Source: Phoronis australis
Taxonomy: Eukaryota > Phoronida > Phoronidae
Reading direction: 5' to 3'
Assembly: GCA_002633005.1 (NCBI GenBank)
Contig: NMRA01000168.1
Span: 623,129-687,128, forward strand
DNA length: 64,000 nt
Shown: positions 1 to 12,600 of the stretch, in pieces
How positions within the stretch are numbered: position 1 is the stretch's first letter
How the letters are laid out: the number at the start of each line of letters is the position of its first letter
The notes under the pieces: model-generated
Told to the model about the DNA's origin: nothing
Database searches by the model: none
The model's input: the letters and a program-made list of their open reading frames with translations, nothing else
Translations under genes and position numbers: made by a program

Positions 1-469
1 GTCTTTGTGTGGCTACTAACAGTTCAATTTCGGCCCAAGGGGCCCGCATTTTATCTAGAAGTCCCCATTTTGTTAGTCGAAACAGCTGTGCAACAGGTGT
101 TCAAAATGACATTTACTCTTTGTTATGAATTTGTTATTTAGCAAAACAACCATCATAAATACATATGTGTATTCCAATGTTACAGTGATCTACACTTCAT
201 GTTTACGAGCAGCTTCCTTAAGTCCTTAGACGTGAGCGTGAGACTGAAGTAATGAGAATTGCCTCGACTGTAAATTTTCAGAAAACATACTTGTATGGTG
301 GCTAGTTCCTTAGAATTTTTAAGACAATGATACCATTAAGTTACCTTTAATGTGACAATATTTTTTATACAAAATTTTGTCAATTTGGTATACATTAGAA
401 GTAAATCATTTCTTTCGGGAACATATTTTCCTTTTAGTAACATGCATTTTCAGTATCTTCTCATTTTAG

Positions 470-623
470 TGCGAATTTCTCGAATGGTATCACGTTGGTC
501 GAAATGGTGCTTGTAGACGAAGCGGTCCCCACAAAGATTACGAACTCTTTGGTCGAGGCTACTATGTCAAGAGGTTTTCTGGCAGCTGCATTAAAAAATA
601 CGATATAAGCGCGCAGTGTTTAG
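470..623 (+). CDS. Exon 1 in window: Cys-containing N-terminal segment
   Basis: Follows a TTTTAG acceptor and ends before GTAGGT. It encodes 51 residues in phase 0, with motifs CEFLEWYHVGRNGAC and GSCIKKYDISAQCL. The last base G joins AT of the next exon to give the Asp that starts the EGF module, which confirms the junction. I do not recognise the fold. Earlier exons must lie upstream. Confidence 0.65.
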
Positions 624-3600
624 GTAGGTGTAGGTCCTACTGTAATCTACAGGTTTTAGCATTTTAGTATGAAATTTGAATGTAGAAAAGTTGATTTCCG
701 ACATTCACATCTTCTTAAATAGTGCATTGTATTTTTCTTTTTTCCTCTTTAAAAATTTATTAGTTCCGTGAAGCCCCACTGGGAGCACTGTTTTTAGTCT
801 CTGAGACTGCGCAGCACAAAGAGATATACCGGTAGGTTATTGACTGTACAAGTACATATTCCAGTCAACACATCAACCTGAGCATACTTACCACCTTTTT
901 GTATTTTCTATGTGACGTTGGGGCAACCAGCTAGCCAACTAGCTATCGTCAAAGTACAGCTAGGTATCACTTAGTCTTGGTACAAAGCTGTGTACTGAAT
1001 ATACAGCTTTGTGCCGATGTGGGTAAAAAACTGACCAGATAAAATATGACACAAAATTAGTGTCATTAAAAACTACACCCTTCCTTCAGTAAACTAAATC
1101 ATATACCGGTGTTGGAAAAAATGGCGTTCTACGATTATTCTGCAGCTAAAGTTGGCTTTCGGCGCCATGAAATATTGCGTCACCTATTGGCCAGTTTCTT
1201 GTTTTGCAAATTCTTCATTCAACTGTTCTTCTTCCACGAGGTTGCGTACATGTCACCACAAATTTTTTGAACTGGTTTTATTTCGTTACAAGTTTTAGTA
1301 TTTTAATACCAGCAAAAAATCTAATTTCGCAACAAATTTTCTACTGCTGTCGCAAAATTTTAGTAAATGACGCGTGCGTGTGACAAGAAGGCACTGTTTT
1401 CAAAACGACGACATGCTTTTTATTGTTCCAAAAGACGGAGAGTTACGCAAGAAAATGGCGTTTGTTGCATTGTTTTTCACTTAAACGGTTACAACGGGCA
1501 AGGTGAGTGTCGGTTTACTCTCGGATTTTGCAGCACCCCGTCCGGTCTTTAGCTCTACATGTTAATACAGGTTTCACGGTGAGGTGACGAGCAGAACTAC
1601 CCTGGCTGTGTGCAATTTTGGGGTCTATGGAAGATTAACACAGCTGTATTTTGATGATAGTCTTCATACAGCTATCTGGCTCGCTAGGTATCACTGTGTG
1701 TTGATCTCCGTTAGTCACAGACATTTTATTCAGCCCGGGTATAGTTCTGCGCGTCACCTGGTTGCGTGAAACTTTAATCAACATTTAGAGCTAAAAACCG
1801 GCAGGGGTGCATGCAAAATCTGGATGCCAACCGACACTCACCTTGCCCGCTGCAGCCGTTTAAGTGAAAAAAAAAACAAGCTAATAAATGTCATTTCCTT
1901 GCATAATTCTCCACCTTTTGTAAGGAAGTCAGTCGGCGTTTTGAAAAAAGTACACTCGTGAAACAAGCACGCGCCATTTGATAAAATTTTGCGATATCTT
2001 TCGAGAAATGATGACAGCTTCGCGCAGACATTTTTTTGAAATTCCGTTTGCTGGTATTAAAATGCCAAAAACTTGAAATGAAATTAAACTAGTTCCAATA
2101 ATTTTTGTGACATGTACGCAACTTCGTGGAAGAGAACAGGGGCCTGTTCCAAGAAACTGACTTAAGTTCATTTTTTAGTTAAGTTTAAGATTTGTCTTAA
2201 CTTCCAACATTTGAGACTTCCACATTCGGTTAGTTAGTCAAAATTAAGACAAAATTTGTGTTAAACTCTTAAGTCAAACTTAAGATTTCTTCCTTGAGAC
2301 AAATTTGCCTTTTATTTTAGAATTTACTAAACTTTAAGATTTGTCTTAGTTAAGTCAGTTTTGTTGGAACTGGCCCCAATTTACTAAAGAATCGAGGAAC
2401 GAAATTGGCCAATAAGGCAATAGGCAGGGACGACACTGAAAGCCGACCCAAAAGAGTGCACCACAATTTTAGCAGCAGAGTGAACAGTAGAATACTAATT
2501 TTTTCCATACTGGTAAATTATTTGGTTTAAGGAAGGAAGACTGTAGTTTATTTGATCAGTTTTTAACCATATCGGCGCAACGGCTGTAATTTTAGTATAC
2601 AGCTTTTCACCAAGGCAAGACAACATGGTCAGGGCCCCACCGTGACCTGATGCAGAACGACATCGTTCCACTAATAGTCAACACGACACGACCGTAAATT
2701 TGTATTATGAAATTTTGAGTGCTTAGATCTCAGACGAGTTATACACATAAAGTACAGTTCTCTAGCACAGAGGCATTCACCTAATGGTCTACAAATTATA
2801 AACTCAATTTATCTCATTGGCGACCTTCAGCCACAGTGAAGTCAGATGCGTGTTAGCCAAAGAAGAATAACAAAGATGTCATTTCTGATATAGACTAAAT
2901 TTTTCATAAACTAAATTACATGAAAATGCATGTTTTTCTACTTCAGGAAACTTTATTAAAAGTGTTAAGAAACACGCGTGCCAGCTAAGATACAAAATGT
3001 GCTTACAAATACTACAGAGTGTTCTAGAGTAGATTTTTCAAAGCCATCTTGTGAACTAAAAAGCCTGACGCTCCATATGTCGAGAACAAAAGTACTAAGA
3101 CCTGATTTTTTGTCTTTGTAAAGTAGTGATATAAACTGCATTGTGATGCCAAGGCCTTTCTGATAACTAGCTATTGTCAGTAACATCTGATGTTCTTGTT
3201 GATGGCTAGAAACATATTATGAGACCAATTTGGTGAGAGTGAATGCCTTAAGATATCTCCTTTTTTGGCTAGCTAAACAACTATTGTATCTGGCGAGGCT
3301 GACTAGCCTATCTGGCCGTTTATAGTGCCACAAATTTCGTCTTTCTTCTATTGCGACATTAAAATGATGCACGTATACACGTTCTCAGGTACAGTAGTTA
3401 TAATCTGATACATATACATGTGTAATTTCTTGTTTATTTTAGATATCAACGAGTGTACCCGAGGGACGCATCGGTGTTCTCGACCTGGCGGTGTTTGCAC
3501 AAACACACCGGGGTCGTACACATGTTCTTGCGCTAACTATCCAGGAAGCGGGTATTCTGGCAACGGTTATTCCTGCAAGCGTTAGTATATTTTCCCAAAC

Positions 3601-6600
3601 ATATTTCGCAACAAAATTACTAATCAAACTATACATCTTGAATTAACGCATACTCTTGTATTCGTTGCCTAAACAAGCAATGATCACGATGGAGTACTAA
3701 CGATAAGACAGTAGTGGCTTCATTGACACATGAGTGTCTGCTTTTGCATTTAAGTGGTGCAACTGATACTGGTTTTGTTAAATCTCCACTTTGCACATTG
3801 ATGCCAAGGCCCACTGAAACATCAGTTAGAATTCCTATGACGAACTAAATGGTTTGACAAGATAACACGAGACATTGTAGTGACACAGGTCCTGGTTCCC
3901 GACCAAAAGAGTAGATGCCATGTTCTAATATGCACGTTATACCAGTTACAGTCATAGGCATTCATGGACTTGGCCGCTCAGGGGGTGGATATGCCCTATT
4001 AGGGGCGTTAGAAAATTTCACGCTCACTCCCTAGTCGCCTACCTTTCTACGCCACTCAGTTGTGACCAACACCGCCCAAACCGCTACTATATTTCACCCC
4101 GGTCCTCCCTAATTTCACCCGTTCTTACAGTATATGTCATGCAGAAAATGTTCCATATTTTGCTCGATATTTCCTTACTTCTTGCCCCAATCGGGGATTC
4201 AAGCTCATCACGTTGATTTTTACGGTATGCCATGTTATGTGCCGTGCATGGTCTCAACTAATAACGAGCTGTCACTTTCTTTGCAGACTCACAAGGTACT
4301 TCTCATCTGAGTAAAAAACAGTTTGAGACCAATTTAATAGCGCTATTTGATTTAAATCCAAGGTTCAGTTCTTGGACGGTATGCAGTGGTACGCCGTAAA
4401 ATGTAACAATTTCGTAAAACGTAACAACTGTTACATTTTTCTTTATTGCTACATTTTACGTTGATGGGCCTCTCCTAAAATGTAACAAGTTGTTACAATT
4501 TATGTAATTGATGCAGTTTACGTCGAATGCACACGCGAGAAATGTACCATGCTTGTTTGTGGCTGGTTTCGACAGGATGGCCCATTCCTTTCGGACGCAT
4601 CGGTGTCGAGGTGACCTGTTAGATCCGCTTTAGGTTTTGTTTAATTTCAGTGTCGCACAGTGTTCTAATTTCATCAAGTTGATGTGCTGGCCCGAATTTT
4701 TCACATTGCCCAATTGAAGTACCGCAAACTAATGCACATTTTTGCCAATTTTACGCTTTTGGTGATTCAAGTAGTTGGGTCGAGGAACCTGACGCAATTT
4801 CCATGTTGCGACAGAGCTATGGACATCTTAATTTCAGTAAAGTGATTAAAACACGAGTGTGGACGTTTAACTATTGTAGCTTAATGCAGACTCGCTCATA
4901 TTCAAGCTATTTAATCGTCAAAAGTGTCGTATTTTTATCAGTTTTGTATACACGCTGGGATTTTGCCAGATTATTCAAAAAGTTACACAAACTAAGTTCT
5001 TTGTAGCGTTACGCAGCGAATATGGGACCTCGAACAATGGGAATGTTCATTATACCTAATGTGCAACGTTATTTGCACTACGTTACGAAACGAACTACAT
5101 GTACTTAACGAAGTACATGTACTTCGCTTGTGCAATTCTGGTTTAGTGGAATAATTATGCGATGCGACATGAATTACACAGTATTCGACCATTGAGAAAT
5201 GGGAATTGTGCCATGTACATGTAGATGTTGCACATCTTTCTAACAAAATTTACCTTTTAGTACGCACTTGCTTATGATTTGCGTATGAAGACCCACTTTC
5301 TAGTTCACGTCCCTCGTTAAAATCACTGTGTTCTTCTCAGTATATAGGGGCCTGTTCCACATAAAATTGTTGCGTGTGTTGTATGTCCGTCACACCAGCT
5401 TTTCTACAGATCCGGTGCCCGCAGACATACATGTAGCTGACTAGTCGCACGTTCTCGAAAAATAACCAGACTTCAACTTAACACAATTTCTTAACTTACA
5501 CATCATCGTGGAACGAGCCCCAGTTATTTGAAATTAATAGGACTGTTTTTAACACGAGACAAAAAGGATCTGACGGTGAGTATCCTCACGTCGCAAGTAA
5601 AAGAATGCGATCTGAATTCAGTTTTATCGTGGCCACTTGCAGATACCTCAGAAAAAATCAAATTTGAAGTTGGCGCACGTCTAGACAAGATTTTCAATCT
5701 CAGTATCCTCATTTCCAAAATGTAGGCCTACTCTGCTTCCATAGCTGTCAAGACTTTTCTCACGATATCATTAAAGTTAAACCTAGGAACCCCGTTAAAA
5801 TCCTTTCGAAACAGCACTCGCTGTACATCATAGGCAGACCGGTAACAACGTTAAAACACAGCTGAGATGAGGACCATGATGTATTAGCACAATGCTAAAC
5901 ATGTCATCTCAGCCCGGAGGGTATTCTTATTGAAGAGATATACGAAAAGTGCCGTCCAAAAGTTTGTTCTTTCAGAGCAAAAGTACTCTCCAAAATGGCG
6001 TTTTTTTTCTACAAAACACTACCTAAAAGGTGCATTTTTGAATGTCTGGAAAATAAATGTGCAAAAATGTGAATTTTCAGAGAACATTACTCTCGAAATG
6101 GGTCACTTTTTGTCCAAGCTCAATTTGTTAATGGGTAGATATCCAAATTTTCCAGCGGCACCCCTCGTCCAAAATACTCGAATACCCCGGTCGTGACAGG
6201 TACCTCTTGTTCGTAATTTTAGTCATTACTTTGTGATGTGACGTTGGTTTCGTAAAATGTAACAATGGTACATTTCTTGCATGCACATTTGATGTAAAAC
6301 ATAACAATTCCGTAAAATATAACAACTTGTTACATCTTAGGAGAGGCTTAGTGACGCATATTGCAACAATGACGAAAAATGTAACATTTGTTACATTTTA
6401 CGAACCGTTGGATTTTACGAACTTACGACGTATCAAAGCAGGTTCATAGCCTCATCAAATCGGATATAATCCTTCTTCTGTCACATAAATACAGACCACC
6501 TACAGTTACGACATTGGTGTCAACTTATTTCTTCGTTAAAATGCATGCGGGTTTGGTTGTCGGGCTCGCTCAACAATGGAAATGCAATACAGGGGAGATC

Positions 6601-9600
6601 TAGGTAGAATTCAGTAGCTGTCTCGCGACTAGAAATAATTAGCCAAAATCAAATGTGCTCATTTAAAATACACGAGAATATCTCACGTAATCTCCCGAAG
6701 TCTAGCTTTTTAGCGAGTTCCTCGCGTACATGTAAATGTACATGTAGATCTTAGCGTTACTGAACTCTACCCAGGTGTCCTTTTCAAGAAAGTGACTTTA
6801 AAGTTAAGTCAGAAATTCTGTCGTGCGCTCAAGCTACATATATTTCAGAAAAAAAAACTTGAAAACCTTACTTGTGCAAAAGCCTCTGAGAAAGTATACA
6901 GAAGTGCTACTGGTGTAGTTTCTGAGATAATTTCTATACATTATCCCCAGAGTATTATTCGCTCATAATTATTTGGCTAAATCCTTTTTAGCATTTATGA
7001 CGTGAGAGATTAAGACCAAATTTCTGTCTTCAGTATTGAGGCATTTACATGAAACGGACTCCAGGCTCTATAAGTTGACTTGGCACGACGTGTTGTTTTA
7101 TTCCCAAGCGTGGTCTCGAGAAGTAATGACGTACAGTGTATGAGCTCTTTTTAAAACTGAATGTTGCTTCTCATCCGAGTAAGGAAAGAAGTTTACTGCC
7201 GTTTTTATAGTTGTATACTTGTGGTATTAATCGAAAGTTAGTTTCTTCTCCTCTTTAAGAACGTGCGTGGCCGGGAACTACACAAAATCGTTACCATAGT
7301 GTCCAACCCTGCTAAATCAGATATACCATATGCGAAGGTGATAGAACAGTTGTCTCTCTGAGGATTATGTTGGTTCCGGCACAGAACATTCGCATGGTAC
7401 ACGATATTAGCAATATCGGTACGTGTCATTAAGCATCGTTCTATTCTAAGTGCAAGCAATAACTACATCATCAGCAGCGAAACTTCCTGCTGCCAGAAGA
7501 TATAGTTGGATACAGAAACGGCACTTTTCCGTGGCAGTGATACGGAACCGACCGACCAGTGTGGTCCTGGTGTAACTTTTACGCAACTCCGATTAAGGTG
7601 AATGGTGGACGTTTCTTTATTCCTCTTATGTATAATGGGGAATACACCTCATGCAATAGAATCTTATATTGGATTTTCTCCAATGCCATTCGTACAATGA
7701 CAGTTCAATATTAATGCTGTATCGATAATAGCTCTGCGTTATCTAGTTGATTCTTTTCCAGCTAAGTGTTTCGGATCTACAAACTGCCCTAACGGAGGTA
7801 ACTGCGTCCGTCCAGATTACTGTCGTAACTGCAGAAGTGGATACTATTCCCCAAGATGTAAACGTAAGTATGTACGTTTTTATTCAGGGAAACACTGTCA
7901 CGTGATCGTATAATTAAATGGGATACTTGGTCCTGAATTGTGTTTTTGAGAATTGGTGCTGTGTTATTGTATTTTTGTTTCGCATTTTTTAAATGTCATT
8001 TGGTGTTCTGGAGAGGGATTTTCCCCAGCTTCAGAGATCCATTGACACCACTGACTGTATTCCTGTCGATTGGAGGTTTTTTTTCGTGTTGGAAATAAAT
8101 GAATTTTACAATTACTATAGATTTATCTGGAAGTAAAACAAAGGACTCTACTCATCAATTGCATTCTTAGTAAAGTCTATGTTTCATTGACAAATTCCCC
8201 GCCTTTTCAATCAATTCTATAGTTGGGCGTATTTTCTGTGAGCGGCACATTAAAAAGTAATCATTTGCATGATTTTCCGTACCTGTGTTGAGATCTGGAG
8301 CAACTATTCCAAGACCTAAAGAGAAACCAAAGTGATGCATGGTCTGCATTAATCAAGTCAAGAGTTTCCATGCTCCCTTTACTGAGCTGGGAGCTTGTCA
8401 TGATGGCCCATTTCGCAATTAGCAAAAATATTTTAAAATGAGCGGTGGGGAATCATTCTGAAAATATAATTTTTTGCATTGCGAATTCCTGTTATGAAAA
8501 TCAACGCATTTCGAGTCTTCGTGGCTCATCGGAAAAACGCGCGGAAATCAATTGTGCGCGCACTTCCGTCGACACTTCTGAAGTAACTAAGCATTGTAGA
8601 TGGAGCCACCGCTGAAACGGCTTTCCACCAAGGCTAGGTGATGCTACGACATTATTCTTTGTTGCATTAGTAACTGGTCTTGGCTAATTATCATTTTATG
8701 GCCTGGTCATCCATTCAGCCAAAAGTAGTTCCGGAGGTGGCTTATCAGCCAATTATTCACGCATGCTGACTCACAATAGAAGCCCGATAAGAGTGAAGGT
8801 GGATAAATGTGGTGTTCCTACAGTTTCTTGTGGTAGTGGATGTGTTCACCACATGTACGTATAAGTACAGTACAATGCGGTTTGTTGAACGTGCGATTAT
8901 TGCGCGTGCTCATTTAAGTATTCTATTTTCACTCTTGATGACGTCAGTCGCTTCGTGGTGTAGTGGTAAAGTCGGCGACCAGCAATTTCAAAGTCCCGGG
9001 TTCGACTCCGTCCTCGGTTTCCGCCAAATAGTTATCTCACTAGTGAGATAACTTTATGGGTTATTACACGGTTGTATCTGCCATTTGACGCTAATATTGT
9101 GACATAACGCGTCTTATCTCTCATATTCACATGTCTGTGATTCAGTGTGGCAGCTAACGTAAAACCCAGCTTATCCTAATGTAGGAGTGCTCTGCAGGAT
9201 TGAAGTACACTGTAAGCTTTGTGCTAAATATTCCAAATACTGTAATAGCGCGTTCTTCAGATCAGTTCTGATTCCTCACATTTTCTGCTATTGTAACCAG
9301 GCGATGTAGAATGACCATAAGACGTGGAGGTAAACAATTTTTTTTAGGTTGGACAACGCATTTGGGATTTTTGCACCATGGAAAATGCTCCAAAAGTATC
9401 ACTAAAGCCCTCCAGAAGCACCTACATGTAGTATTATTAACTTAACTACAGTGTTTTGAAAAATCGTGGAGATCCATTTATATCGACTTGTCAGTGATCA
9501 TTTGTGTGTTTACACGCTTTCCATACGTCAACACCAGGCATCAGGCCTACAATGGATGCTGCTGTCTTCTGAACTGTAATACTAAAAAAAAAACAAGTAT

Positions 9601-12600
9601 TGAAATCTCGTTTCCGTGATCCATTTCCGTTTTGTTTCTGATTTAACAAATGCCCAATGCCCTGTTAAAAGCTGACCCTGTCCCACTAAATAACGTTGGT
9701 CCCACACCTATCGTTCCCTTTTTAGAAGTCATACCACAACTTATTGTGTTGGGCACACGTTGATATAAACTACAAATTAGTACGAGTGAAATGGTTGGAA
9801 TTGTTGCGGAGGGGTACAGAATGGCAAGCGTGCAGTCATTTCTCCTTCCTGTTGTGTCCGTTCACTCAGTGCAGTTCTTAGGGAGATTTCATTCCTAAAT
9901 TTTGGTTTTAATATCTCTGACCAGAAGCATGTATTGTTACAGAGAAGTTACAAATTCTCTTTGTGTTTTATTGTCCTTCAAATACATGAAGTACAAAATT
10001 AATGTTAACATAAGCCATCTTTATTAAAATGGATTGTGAATTAGATGGTACCCTTTCAACATGACATCATTTAAATGCATTGGAAATGGACAATACACAA
10101 TTTACGCTGTTTCGTAATTGTGACTTCACCTGAATGACTAAATCCTAGACAATTTGATCAATCATTTTGCAAAACCTTGGAACGCATGCTATGTATGAAA
10201 ACCTATTTTCATTTTCATTTTCTAAAATCTCATGGTCGGATCGTTAGTTCTAACCGGAATACACTGATCAAGAAATACTTGAACATGAGCAGGCAACGGA
10301 ACGTATGGATAGTTCGTTGTTAAGACGGAATTCGTCAGAGAAATCACTGTCGAACAAATACCGGCCACAGACACTGAGATGTTTCACGGCCTCATACTTG
10401 CTATTAACCGCGTACCTTTCATTCTTCACTACCGCGAACCACTTCGTAAGCATTTCGGGCTCTCAATGAAGTCGAAGAAACGATATACCTGCTTTTTTCG
10501 CAGCATCATAGTTCGGACAAGCGGAACGATGCACCGCAATATAGTGGCATTCATTGTGCAGACGAACCCATGAGGTCGGTGCGTCGTTTCTCACCTTCCT
10601 AACAGGTTAACGCGACACCTCTCGGCAAGGTGAAATCGACTGCATACGAGGAGATGTGGATATAGAACGATTAAGACTGTAAAAAAGACTAATTAAATCG
10701 GGTGGCATTCTCCTTTAACGTTACCTTTTCTCTATCAGCCAAGAATTTTTACTCTGGTAAGCGGCCACGGTACATATACAACCTACATCTGAGCGGGTAC
10801 TAGAGATGGGTTTATTCTTTCATAAAATACATTTTAACTTGGTTGAAATCTTTTTAGGTTTTTGGTCAGATACGCAGACCAGTGAACAAGGTCTTTAATA
10901 ATCTTAATTTGAAACGCTTGGTTACTGAACGCATATAACAAAGATGTTTTATACCTGCAGGTTGTCCACTTCAGCGAATTCCCAACTGTCGCTATATGAC
11001 GTGCAGTGAAGGGCCATCCAATTTAAGATGCACAAAATGTCACTACCATGGAACAGCGTACAGCCTAGTGAACAACCGATGTGCACGTAAGCATACATAA
11101 CATTTTTAGTTCTAGCATGTGCATGTATCTACATGTAGTTACGTGTCTAATCTTCCACTTTGAACTTGAATTGGTGTTTGAAATTGTCTATTTTATTTTA
11201 GAACATAAAGGAATAAATGTCTAAGGTCCTGTAATTTAGGGTTTAATATTACAAACTCCTAAATTAGATCTTAAATCTATTGTTGAAACTGGAGATGTGG
11301 ATTTCATACAGGAAGTGCTGTTTGATCCACGTAACCAAACTGCACTCCAGCACAAAAACAACGGAAACCGAGTTCGTACTTTAACGAATATCGTAAGCCA
11401 AGTACGACATAAGTCCGATTTATTACTGCAATAATTCGCGATGTATTCCACTAAAAATTATTTAGGCAATCAGAAGGCAGTAATAATTATTGTAATAACG
11501 AAATATTACTGTAATTAATAATGATTTCGGTAACAAGTATTTATTACTGAAATAAATCAAGCAGTCGGATGGCAGGAATTATTCCAGTAATATATTAATT
11601 AATAATTGTAATATTAATTACAGTAATAAATATTAATTAACAGTCATTATTCCTGTCTTCTGATTGACTAAAGAACGGGTTGACCAAAGAGCTATTACTG
11701 GAGTGAATTGCGAATTGTAACTGTAAAAATAAGAACTTATGTCGCACTTGGCCTGCGATACACGACATGTCGAAAAATGTTTGAGTTCGGAGGTTACACC
11801 CTCTGTGAACAGCTGTCGTTGGCCAAATGCGTTAACCTTAAGCACATAAATTATGTTCGTAAGTTAACGATACAATCATTGGCAAAATGAATGAACGTTA
11901 CGCACGTAAATTACTTGTTATTGGCGTAAAGTAATTATTTAGATGCGTAAATTAATTATTTACAGTGTAAGTAACTTTTACGGCGTAAAGTAATTATTTG
12001 CGTCGTAAAGTAACTGCAAATTACTTTATGCCGTTAAAGGATGCTTTACCTCGCAAATAACTACGGTACGCCTCAAATAAATACTTTAGGCTTCAAATAA
12101 TTACTTACGCCTCTAAAGAATTAATTTACGCCTCTAACAAGAATTCACTTAGGCACGTAATTTAGATACGTAACGTTCACCCATTTAGGCAACGATAAAC
12201 ACCGGTTTGGTTCGTTTCCCTTTGGGAATACATGTACCTGTTTAAATTAAATAACACGTGCAGTATTCACATTCTCTGCCTCATCAATCTTCTCTTGAAG
12301 CCAAATGTTCGTGGATGACCAACAGGTGGTGCTGGCCCGGCACGTGTGGTAGTGACGGGTTGACATCTTCGTGCAAGTGCTCCACGGGATTCAGTCGAGT
12401 TGCCGGTACAAGTAAATGTGAATGTGAGTTTTTGGATAGCAAACGTGAGCGCATGATCACGAACTCAGTTATGTATAGAGTAGTGACTTAATCAGGTTTC
12501 ACATATTATATATCCACTGTACTTATATGTTTTATGGTAAAAACACACGCAATAGGACCGTTCTGGATTACATTGGGACACACGAATCTTGCTGTATTCC

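Larger units (their letters stand above)
624..3442 (+). other. Intron 1 with two foldback elements
   Basis: No exon was recognised here. It holds the foldback at 1224-2137 and the palindromic element at 2139-2377. Small ORFs (1367-1552, 1584-1769, 1929-2171) lie in the foldback arms and have no family resemblance. Confidence 0.6.
3581..7761 (+). other. Intron 2 with interspersed repeats
   Basis: No coding exon was recognised. It contains two opposed copies of a CGTAAAATGTAACA-type element (4392-4552 and 6245-6420) and one copy of a 410-nt repeat (5347-5756). Small ORFs here have no detectable family. Confidence 0.55.

Noticed and set aside
8948-9020. tRNA gene
   Set aside because: A and B boxes are present, but the acceptor and T stems do not pair; kept as a SINE head.
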